This document shows, one piece after another, positions 50,294 through 62,200 of a stretch of 64,000 nucleotides of DNA. The position numbers and the translations under genes were made by a program. Under the pieces are notes generated by a model. The model was not told where the DNA came from, ran no database searches, and saw only the letters and a program-made list of their open reading frames with translations. Position 1 is the stretch's first letter. The number at the start of each line of letters is the position of its first letter. Origin of the DNA: Hydractinia symbiolongicarpus (taxonomy: Eukaryota > Cnidaria > Hydrozoa > Anthoathecata > Hydractiniidae); the NCBI RefSeq assembly GCF_029227915.1, contig NC_079876.1:36935828-36999827 (forward strand), written 5' to 3'.

Positions 50294-53265
50294 GTCACAT
50301 ATTCGTACCAACATGTATTTCGTGATATTTTTCCGGTATTGCTAGGTTGTATTGCTTTTAACAGTGAAACGATTGACTGTGGGACTTAATTGAACTAAAT
50401 TTGGACTGTGACCTGATAAATGTGATAAATGAGACAATTGGAGTCCAAGAAATAACATTCTTCTTAATTTGACATGATTGCTGGAACTCAGCGATTACAC
50501 TGGGCGCTATGGTAACGCTTCATTAAAAAATTTAGGTATATAAGTCATTCTTTACTGTGGGACCAATCCTAGCCGTTATCGCGCGCTAAAGAAATAGCGA
50601 CAGTTTCAAAAACTACATTTCATTAACTTTTTAACGGTATCAATCCGCTTTAGCTACAACGGTTGCGTCACATATTCGTACCAACATGCATTTTGCGATA
50701 TTTTTCTCATATTACTAGGTTGCATCGCTTTTAACAGTGAAACGATTGACTGTGGGACTAAATTGAACTGACTTTGGACTGTGACCTTATAAATGTTAAA
50801 GGGAGACAATTGGACTCTAAGAAATAACATTCTTCCTAATTTAACATGATTGCCGAAACTCAGCGATCACACTGGGCGCTGTGGTAACGATTTAGAAACT
50901 TAGGTAAATAAGTCATTGTTTACTGTCCGACCAATCCTGGCCGTTATCGCGCGCTGAAGAAATACCGACAGTTTCAAAAACTACATTTCCTTGATTTTCT
51001 AACGGTATCAGTCCGCTTCAGTTACAACGGTTGAGTCACATATTCGTACCAACATGTATTTAGCGATATTTTTCTCATATTACTAGGTTGCATCGCTTTT
51101 AACAGTAAAACGATTGACTCTGGGACTAAGTTGAACTGATTTTAGACTGTGACCTTATAAATGGTATAAGTGAGACAAGTAGACTCCATGAAATAACATT
51201 CTTTTTTATTTGACATGATTGCTGGAACTCAGCGATTACACTGGGCGCTATGGTAGCGCTTCATTTAAAAATTTAGATTAATAAGTCATTCTTTACTGTG
51301 GGACCAATCCTAGCCGCTATCGCGCGCTGAAAAAATAGCGACAGTTTCAAAAACTACATTTCCTTGACTTTCTAACGGTATCAATCCGCTTCAGTTACAA
51401 CGGTTGCGTCACATATTCGTACCAACATGCATTTTGCGATATTTTTCTCATATTACTAGGTTGCATCGCTTTTAACAGTGAAACGATTGACTGTGGGACT
51501 AAATTGAACTGACTTTGGACTGTGACCTTATAAATGTTAAAGGGAGACAATTGGACTCTAAGAAATAACATTCTTCCTAATTTAACATGATTGCCGAAAC
51601 TCAGCGATCACACTGGGCGCTGTGGTAACGATTTAGAAACTTAGGTAAATAAGTCATTGTTTACTGTCCGACCAATCCTGGCCGTTATCGCGCGCTGAAG
51701 AAATACCGACAGTTTCAAAAACTACATTTCCTTGATTTTCTAACGGTATCAGTCCGCTTCAGTTACAACGGTTGAGTCACATATTCGTACCAACATGTAT
51801 TTAGCGATATTTTTCTCATATTACTAGGTTGCATCGCTTTTAACAGTAAAACGATTGACTCTGGGACTAAGTTGAACTGATTTTAGACTGTGACCTTATA
51901 AATGGTATAAGTGAGACAAGTAGACTCCATGAAATAACATTCTTTTTTATTTGACATGATTGTCGGAACTCAGCGGTTACACTGGGCTCTGTGGTAGCGC
52001 TTCATTTAAAAATTTAGATTAATAAGTCATTTTTTACTGCGGAACCATTCCTAGCCGTTATTGCGCGCTGAACAAATAGTGACAGCTTCAAAAACTACAT
52101 TTCATTGACTTTCTAACGGTGTTATTCCGTTTGAGTTACAACGGTTGCGTCACATATTCGTACCAACATGTATTTAGCGATATTTTTCTCATATTACTAG
52201 GTTGCATCGCTTTTAACAGTGAAACGATTGACTGTGGGACTAAATTGAACTGATTTTAGACTGTGATCTTATAAATGGTATAAGTGAGACAAGTGGACTC
52301 CATGAAATAACATTCTTTTTAATTTGACATGATTGTCGGAACTCAGCGATTACACTGGGCGCTGTGGTAGCGCTTCATTTAAAAATTTAGATTAAAAATT
52401 CATTTTTTACTGTGGGACCAATCCTAGCCGTTATTGCGCGCTGAAGAAATAACGACAGTTTTAAAAACTACATTTCATTGACTTTCTAACGGTTTCAGTC
52501 CGTTTGAGTTACAACGGTTGGGTCACCTATTCGTACCAACATGTATTTAGCGAGATTTTTCCGGTATAACTGGGTTGTATGGCTTTTAACTGTGAAGCGA
52601 TTGACTGTGGGACTTAATTGAACTGATTATGGACTGTGACCTTAAAAATGTGAAAGTGAGACAATTGGACTCCAAGATATATCATTCTTCTTAATTTGAC
52701 GTGATTGTCGGAACTCAGCGATTACACTGGGCGCTGTGGTAACGCTTCATTTAAAAATTTAGGTAAATAAGTCATTTTTTACTGTGGGACCAATCCTAGC
52801 CGCTATCGCGCGCTGAAAAAATAGCGACAGTTTCAAAAACTACATTTCCTTGACTTTCTAACGGTATCAATCCGCTTCAGTTACAATGGTTGCGTCACAT
52901 ATTCGTACCAACATGTATTTAGCGACATTTTTTTCATATTACTAGGTTGCATGGCTTTTAACAGTGAAACAATTGACTGTGGGACTTAATTGAACTGATT
53001 ATGGACTGTGACCTTATAAATGTTAAAGGGAGACAATTGGACTCCAAGAAATAACATTCTTCCTAATTTAACATGATTGCCGAAACTCAGCGATCACACT
53101 GGGCGCTGTAGTAACGCTTCATTTAAAACTTTATGTAAATATGTCATTCTTTACTGTGGGACCAATCCTAGCCGTTATCGCGCGCTGAAGAAATAGCGAC
53201 AGTTTCAAAAACTACATTTCATTGACTTTCTAACAGTATCAATCCGTTTAAGTTACAACGGTTGA
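50294..53265 (+). repeat. Block U' (eight monomers, 2,972 bp; U with P-Q duplicated)
   Basis: Monomer starts: 50294 (J), 50667 (P), 51035 (Q), 51408 (P), 51776 (Q), 52149 (R), 52522 (S), 52894 (T). It matches U at +2,231 bp up to about 51.2 kb and at +2,972 bp afterwards. The 741-bp difference is one P-Q pair (368 + 373). The second half of the first Q (51.22-51.40 kb, GATTGCTGGAACTCAGCG and GCTATGGTAGCGC) is not Q-like but J/S-like, so the extra pair was not made by a clean doubling. Confidence 0.9.
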
Positions 53266-56200
53266 GTCACATATTCGTACCAACATGTATTTCGTGATAT
53301 TTTTCCGGTATTGCTAGGTTGTATTGCTTTTAACAGTGAAACGATTGACTGTGGGACTTAATTGAACTAAATTTGGACTGTGACCTGATAAATGTGATAA
53401 ATAAGACAATTGGAGTCCAAGAAATAACATTTTTCTTAATTTGACATGATTGCCGGAACTCAGCGATTACACTGGGCGCTATGGTAACGCTTCATTTAAA
53501 AATTTAGGTATATAAGTCATTCTTTACTGTGGGACCAATCCTAGCCGTTATCGCGCGCTAAAGAAATAGCGACAGTTTCAAAAACTACATTTCATTAACT
53601 TTTTAACGGTATCAATCCGCTTTAGCTACAACGGTTGCGTCACATATTCGTACCAACATGCATTTTGCGATATTTTTCTCATATTACTAGGTTGCATCGC
53701 ATTTAACAGTGAAACGATTGACTGTGGGACTAAATTGAACTGAGTTTGGACTGTGACCTTATAAATGGTATAAGTGAGTCAAGTGGACTCCATGAAATAA
53801 CATTCTTTTTAATTTGACATGATTTTTTGAACTCAGCGATTACACTGGGCGCTGTGGTAGCGCTTCATTTGAAAATTTAGGTAAATAAGTCATTCTTTAC
53901 TGTGGGGCCAATCCTAGCCGTTATCGCGCGCTGAAGAAATAGCGACAGTTTCAAAAATTACATTTCATTGACTTTCTAACGGTATCAATCCTCTTCAGTT
54001 ACAACGGTTTCGTCACATATTCGTACCAACATGTATTTAGCGATATTTTTCTCATATTACTAGGTTGCATTGCTTTTAACAGTGAAACGATTGACTGTGG
54101 GACTAAATTGAACCGATTTTAGACTGTGACCTTATAAATGGCATAAGTGAGACAAGTGGACTCCATGAAATAAAATTCTTTTTAATTTGACGTGATTGTC
54201 GGAACTCAGCGATTACACTGGGCGCTTTGGTAGCGCTTCATTTAAAAATTTAAATAAATAATTCATTTTTTTTGTGGGACCAATCCTAGCCATTATCGCG
54301 CGCTGAAGAAATAGCGACAGTTTCAAAAATTACATCTCATTGACTTTCTAACGGTATCAATCCGTTTGAGTTACAACGGTTGAGTCACATATTCGTACCA
54401 ACATGTATTTCCTGATATTTTTCCGGTATTACTAGGTTTTATGGCTTTTAACAGTGAAACGATTAACTGTGGGACTAAATTGAACTGATTTTAGACTGTG
54501 ACGTTATAAATGGTATAAGTGAGACAAGTGGACTCCATGAAATAACATTCTTTTTAATTTGACATGATTGTCGGAACTCAGCGATTACACTGGGCGCTGT
54601 GGTAGCGCTTCATTTAAAAATTTAGATAAATAATTCATTTTTCTGTGGGACCAATCCTAACCGTTATCGCGCGCTGAAGAAATAGCGACAGTTTCAAAAA
54701 CTACATCTCATTGACTTTCTAACGGTATCAATCCTCTTCAGTTAAAACAGTTGCGTCACATATTCGTGCCAACATATATTTTGCGATATTTTTCTCATAT
54801 TACTAGGTTGTATGGTTTTTAACAGTGAAACAATTGACTGTGGGACTTAATTGAACTGATTATGGACTGTGACCTTATAAATGTTAAAGGGAGACAATTA
54901 GACTCCAAGAAATAACATTCTTCCTAATTTAACATGATTGCCGAAACTCAGCGATCACACTGGGCGCTGTGGTAACGCTTCATTTAAAACTTTATGTAAA
55001 TATGTCATTCTTTACTGTGGGACCAATCCTAGCCGTTATCGCGCGCTGAAGAAATAGCGACAGTTTCAAAAATTACATTTCATTGACTTTCTAACGGTAT
55101 CAATCCTCTTCAGTTAAAACAGTTGCGTCACATATTCGTGCCAACATATATTTTGCGATATTTTTCTCATATTACTAGGTTGTATGGTTTTTAACATTGA
55201 AACAATTGACTGTGGGACTTAATTGAACTGATTATGGACTGTGACCTTATAAATGTTAAAGGGAGACAATTAGACTCCAAGAAATAACATTCTTCCTAAT
55301 TTAACATGATTGCCGAAACTCAGCGATCACACTGGGCGCTGTGGTAACGCTTCATTTAAAACTTTATGTAAATATGTCATTCTTTACTGTGGGACCAATC
55401 CTAGCCGTTATCGCGCGCTGAAGAAATAGTGACAGTTCCAAAAATTACATTTCATTGACTTTCTAACGGTATCAATCCTCTTAAGTTACAACGGTTGCGT
55501 CACATATTCGTACCAACATGTATTTAGCGATATTTTTCTCATATTACTAGGTTGCATTGCTTTTAACAGTGAAACGATTGACTGTGGGACTAAATTGAAC
55601 CGATTTTAGACTGTGACCTTATAAATGGCATAAGTGAGACAAGTGGACTCCAAGAAACAACATTCTTTTTAATTTGACATGATTGCCGGAACTCAGCGAT
55701 TACACTGGGCGCTGTGGTAGCGTTTCATTTAAGAATTTAGATAAATAAGTCATTTTCTACTGTGGGACCAATCCTAGCCGTTATCGCGCGCTGAAAAAAT
55801 AGCGACAGTTTCAAAAAATTATATTTCATTGACTTTCTAACAGTATCAATCCGTTTGAGTTACAACGGTTGAGTCACATATTCGTACCAACATGTAATTT
55901 TTGATATTTTTCCGGTAATACTAGGTTGTATGGCTTTTAACAGTGAAACGATTGACTGTGGGACTTAATTGAACTAAATTTGGACTGTGACCTGATAAAT
56001 GTGATAAATGAAAAAATTGCACACCAAGAAACAACATTCATCTTTATTTGACGTAATTGTCGGAACTCAGCAATTACACTGGGCGCTATGGTAACGCTTC
56101 ATTTAACAATTTAGGTAAATAAGTCATTCTTTACTGTGGGACCAATCCTAGCCGTTATCGCGCGCTGAATAAATAGCGACAGTTTCAAAAACTACACTTC

Positions 56201-56989
56201 CTTGATTTTCTAACGGTATCAATCCGCTTCAGTTACAATGGTTGCGTCACATATTCGTACCAACATGTATTTAGCGATATTTTTTTCATATTACTAGGCT
56301 GCATCGCTTTTAACAGTGAAACGATTGACTGTGGGATTAAATTGAACTGATTTTAGACTGTGACCTTATAAATGGTATAAATGAGACAAGTGGACTCCAT
56401 GAAATAACATTCTTTTTAATTTGACATGATTGTCGGAGCTCAGCGATTACACTGGGCGTTGTGGTAGCGCTTCATTTAAAAATTTAGATAAATAATTCAT
56501 TTTTTCTGTGGGACCAATCCTATCCGTTATCGCGCGCTGAAGAAATAGCGACAGTTTCAAAAACTACATCTCATTGACTTTCTAACGGTATCAATCCTCT
56601 TCAGTTACAACGGTTGCGTCACATATTCGTGCCAACATATATTTAGCGATGTTTTTCTCATATTACTAGGTTGTATGGTTTTTAACATTGAAACAATTGA
56701 CTGTGGGACTTAATTGAACTGATTATGGACTGTGACCTTATAAATGTTAAAGGGAGACAATTGGACTCCAAGAAATAACATTCTTCCTAATTTAACATGA
56801 TTGCCGAAACTCAGCGATCACACTGGGCGCTGTGGTAACGCTTCATTTAAAAATTTATGTAAATATGTCATTCTTTACTGTGGGACCAATCCTAGCCGTT
56901 ATGGCGCGCTGAAGAAATAGCGACAGTTTCAAAAACTACATTTCATTGACTTTCTAACAGTATCAATCCGTTTAAGTTACAACGGTTGA
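53266..56989 (+). repeat. Block V' (10 monomers, 3,724 bp), second copy of V
   Basis: Monomer starts: 53266, 53639, 54012, 54384, 54755, 55127, 55499, 55873, 56246, 56618. Compared with V it has one monomer doubled (54755 and 55127, both with CAGTTAAAACAGTTG and CAACATATATTTTGCG). It lacks the partner of V's 46947 copy, joining GACGTAATTG directly to TCGGAACTCAGCAATTAC near 56,059. Substitutions relative to V are sparse, for example CGTAATTG flanks and ACTGTAGTAACGC at the upstream edge. Confidence 0.9.
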
Positions 56990-59220
56990 GTCACATATTC
57001 GTACCAACATGTATTTCGTGATATTTTTCCGGTATTGCTAGGTTGCATTGCTTTTAACAGTGAAACGATTGACTGTGGGACTTAATTGAACTAAATTTGG
57101 ACTGTGACCTGATAAATGTGATAAATGAGACAATTGGAGTCCAAGAAATAACATTCTTCTTAATTTGACATGATTGCCGGAACTCAGCGATTACACTGGG
57201 CGCTATGGTAACGCTTCATTAAAAAATTTAGGTATATAAGTCATTCTTTACTGTGGGACCAATCTTAGCCGTTATCGCGCGCTAAAGAAATAGCGACAGT
57301 TTCAAAAACTACATTTCATTAACTTTTTAACGGTATCAATCCGCTTTAGCTACAACGGTTGCGTCACATATTCGTACCAACATGCATTTTGCGATATTTT
57401 TCTCATATTACTAGGTTGCATCGCTTTTAACAGTGAAACGATTGACTGTGGGACGAAATTGAACTGACTTTGGACTGTGACCTTATAAATGTTAAAGGGA
57501 GACAATTGGACTCTAAGAAATAACATTCTTCCTAATTTAACATGATTGCCGAAACTCAGGGATCACACTGGGCGCTGTGGTAACGATTTAGAAACTTAGG
57601 TAAATAAGTCATTGTTTACTGTCCGACCAATCCTGGCCGTTATCGCGCGCTGAAGAAATACCGACAGTTTCAAAAACTACATTTCCTTGATTTTCTAACG
57701 GTATCAGTCCGCTTCAGTTACAACGGTTGAGTCACATATTCGTACCAACATGTATTTAGCGATATTTTTCTCATATTACTAGGTTGCATCGCTTTTAACA
57801 GTAAAACGATTGACTCTGGGACTAAGTTGAACTGATTTTAGACTGTGACCTTATAAATGGTATAAGTGAGACAAGTAGACTCCATGAAATAACATTCTTT
57901 TTAATTTGACATGATTGTCGGAACTCAGCGATTACACTGGGCTCTGTGGTAGCGCTTCATTTAAAAATTTAGATTAATAAGTCATTTTTTACTGCGGAAC
58001 CATTCCTAGCCGTTATTGCGCGCTGAACAAATAGTGACAGCTTCAAAAACTACATTTCATTGACTTTCTAACGGTGTTATTCCGTTTGAGTTACAACGGT
58101 TGCGTCACATATTCGTACCAACATGTATTTAGCGATATTTTTCTCATATTACTAGGTTGCATCGCTTTTAACAGTGAAACGATTGACTGTGGGACTAAAT
58201 TGAACTGATTTTAGACTGTGATCTTATAAATGGTATAAGTGAGACAAGTGGACTCCATGAAATAACATTCTTTTTAATTTGACATGATTGTCGGAACTCA
58301 GCGATTACACTGGGCGCTGTGGTAGCGCTTCATTTAAAAATTTAGATTAAAAATTCATTTTTTACTGTGGGACCAATCCTAGCCGTTATTGCGCGCTGAA
58401 GAAATAACGACAGTTTTAAAAACTACATTTCATTGACTTTCTAACGGTTTCAGTCCGTTTGAGTTACAACGGTTGGGTCACCTATTCGTACCAACATGTA
58501 TTTAGCGAGATTTTTCCGGTATAACTGGGTTGTATGGCTTTTAACTGTGAAGCGATTGACTGTGGGACTTAATTGAACTGATTATGGACTGTGACCTTAA
58601 AAATGTGAAAGTGAGACAATTGGACTCCAAGATATAACATTCTTCTTAATTTGACGTGATTGTCGGAACTCAGCGATTACACTGGGCGCTGTGGTAACGC
58701 TTCATTTAAAAATTTAGGTAAATAAGTCATTCTTTACTGTGGGACCAATCCTAGCCGCTATCGCGCGCTGAAAAAATAGCGACAGTTTCAAAAACTACAT
58801 TTCCTTGACTTTCTAACGGTATCAATCCGCTTCAGTTACAATGGTTGCGTCACATATTCGTACCAACATGTATTTAGCGACATTTTTTTCATATTACTAG
58901 GTTGCATGGCTTTTAACAGTGAAACAATTGACTGTGGGACTTAATTGAACTGATTATGGACTGTGACCTTATAAATGTTAAAGGGAGACAATTGGACTCC
59001 AAGAAATAACATTCTTCCTAATTTAACATGATTGCCGAAACTCAGCGATCACACTGGGCGCTGTAGTAACGCTTCATTTAAAACTTTATGTAAATATGTC
59101 ATTCTTTACTGTGGGACCAATCCTAGCCGTTATCGCGCGCTGAAGAAATAGCGACAGTTTCAAAAACTACATTTCATTGACTTTCTAACGGTATCAATCC
59201 ACCTCAGTTACAACGGTTGC
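56990..59220 (+). repeat. Block U'' (six monomers, 2,231 bp), third copy of U
   Basis: Monomer starts: 56990 (J), 57363 (P), 57731 (Q), 58104 (R), 58477 (S), 58849 (T). The offset to U is 8,927 bp throughout and the length is the same, with no P-Q doubling. The final T shares GCTGTAGTAACGC and AAAACTTTATG with the T of U' (about 53.1 kb; offset 5,955 bp) rather than with the T of U, so U'' looks like a composite of the two lineages. Similarity ends near 59.18 kb (ATCCACCTCAG). Confidence 0.9.
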
Positions 59221-62200
59221 GTCATATATTCGTACCAACATGTATTTAGCGATATTTTTTTCATATTACTAGGTTGCATGGCTTTTAACAGTGAAACAAT
59301 TGACTGTGGGACTTAATTGAACTGATTATGGACTGTGACCTTATAAATGTTAAAGGGAGACAAGTGGACTCCAAGAAATAACATTCGTTTTAATTTAACA
59401 TGATTGCCGGAACTCAGCGATTACACTGGGAACTATGGTAGCGCTTCATTTAAGAATTTAGATAAATAAGCCATTCTTTACTGTGGGACCAATCCTAGCC
59501 GTTATCGCGCGCTGAAGAAATAGCGACAGTTTCAAAAACTACATTTCATTGACTTTCTAACCGTATCAATCCGTTTGAGTTATAACGGTTGAGTCACAAA
59601 TTCGTACCAACATGTATATCGTGATATTTTTCCGCTATTACTAGGTTGTATGGCTTTTAACAATGAAACGATTGACTGTGGGACTTAATTGAACTGATTA
59701 TGGACTGTGATCTAAAAAATGTGAAAGTGAGACATTTGGACTCTAAGAAATAACTTTCTTCTTAATTTGACTTGATTGCCGAAGCTCAGCGATTACACTG
59801 GGCGCTGGAGTAGCGCTTCAATTAAACATTAAGATAAAAAAGTAAATTTTTTACTGTGGGACCAATCATAGCCGTTATCGCGCGCAGAAGAAATAGCGAC
59901 GGTTACAAAAACTACTTTTCATTGACTTTCTAACGGTGACAGTCCGTTTGAGTTACAACGGTTGGGTTACCGATTCGTACTAACATATATTTAGCGATAT
60001 TTTTCTGATATTACTAGGTTGCATCGCTTTTAACAATGAAACGATTGACTGTGGGACTTAATTGGACTAACTTAGGACTGTGACCTGATAAATGTGATAA
60101 ATGAGACAAATGGAGTCCAAGAATTAACATTCCTCTTAATTTGACATGATTGCCGGAACTCAGCGATTACACTGTGCGCTATGGTAGCGCTTCATTTAAA
60201 AATTTAGATTAATAAGTCATTTTTTACTGCGAAACCATTCCTAGCGGTTATCGCGCGCTGAAGAAATAGTGCCAGCTTCAAAAACTACATTTCCATGACT
60301 TTCTAACGGTGTCATTCCGTTTGAGTTACAACGGTTGCGTCACATATTCGTACAAACATGTATTCAGCTATATTTTTCTCATATTACTAGTTTGCATCGC
60401 CTTTAACAGTGAAACGATTGACTGTGGGACTAAATTGAACTGACTTTGGACTGTGACTTTATAAATGTTATAAGTGACACAAGTGAACTCCAAGAAATAA
60501 CTTTCTTTTTAATTTGAAATGATTTCCGGAACTCAGCGATTACACTGGGCGCTGTGGGAGCCCTTCAATTAAAAATTAAGATAAAAAAGTCATTTTTTAC
60601 TGCGGGACCAATCGTAGCCGTTATCGCGCCCAGAAGAAATAGCGACAGTTTCAAAAACTACATTTTATTGACTTTCTAACGGTGACAGTCCGTTTGAGTT
60701 ACAACGGTTGGGTCAGCTATTCGTACTAACATATATTTAGCGATATTTTTCTGATATTACTAGGTTGCATCACTTTTAACAATGAAACGATTGACTGTGG
60801 GACTTAATTGAACTAACTTAGGACTTTGACCTGATAAATGTGATAAATGAGACAAATGGAGTCCAAGAAATAACATTCTTTTTAATTTGACATGATTGCC
60901 GGAACTCAGCGATTACACTGTGCGCTATGGTAGCGCTTCATTTAAAAATTTAGATTAATAAGTCATTTTTTACTGAGGAACCATTCCTAGCCGTTATTGC
61001 GCGCTGAACAAATAGTGACAGCTTCAAAACTACATTTCATTGACTTTCTAACGGTGTTATTCCGTTTGAGTTACAACGGTTGCGTCACATATTCGTACCA
61101 ACATGTATTTAGCGATATTTTTCTCATATTACTAGGTTGCATCGCTTTTAACAGTGAAACGATTGACTGTGGGACTAAATTGAACTGATTTTAGACTGTG
61201 ACCTTATAAATGGTATAAGTGAGACAAGTGGACTCCATGAAATAACATTCTTTTTAATTTGACATGATTGTCGGAACTCAGCGATTACACTGGGCGCTGT
61301 GGTAGCGCTTCATTTAAAAATTTAGATTAAAAAGTCATTTTTTACTGTGGGACCAATCCTAGCCGTTATTGCGCGCTGAAGAAATAACGACAGTTTTAAA
61401 AACTACATTTCATTGACTTTCTAACGGTTTCAGTCCGTTTGAGTTACAACGGTTGGGTCACCTATTCGTACCAACATGTATTTAGCGATATTTTTCTGAT
61501 ATTACTAGGTTGCATCGCTTTTAACAGTGAAACGATTGACTGTGGGACTTAATTGAAATTACTTTGGACTGTGAACTGATAAATGTGATAAATGAAAAAA
61601 ATTGGACTCCAAGAAATAACATTCCTCTTAATTTGACATGATTCCCGGAACTCAGCGATTACACTGGGAGCTGTGGTAGCGCTTCATTTAAAAATTTAGA
61701 TTAATAAGTCATTTTCTACTGTTGGACCAATCCTCGCCGTTATCGCGCGCTGAAGAAATAGCGACAGTTTCAAAAACTACATTTTATTGACTTTTTAACG
61801 GTGTCAGTCCGTTTGAGTTACAACGGTTGGGTCACCTATTCGTACCAACATGAATTTAGCGATATTTTTCTCATATTACTAGGTTGCATTGCTTTTAACA
61901 GTGAAACGATTGACTGTGGAACATAATTGAACTAACTTTAGACTGTGACCTGATAAATGTGATAAATGAGAAAATTGGACTCCAAGAAATAACATTCTTC
62001 TTAATTTGACTTGATTGCCGGAGCTCAGCGATTACAACACTGGGCGCTGTGGTAGCTTTTCTTTTAAAAATTTAGGTTAATGAGTCATTTGTTACTGTGG
62101 GACCAATCCTAGCCGTTAGCGCGCGTTGAAGTAATACAGACAGTTTTAAATACTACATTTCACTGTCTTTCTAACAGTGTCAGTCCGTTTGAGTTTCAAC

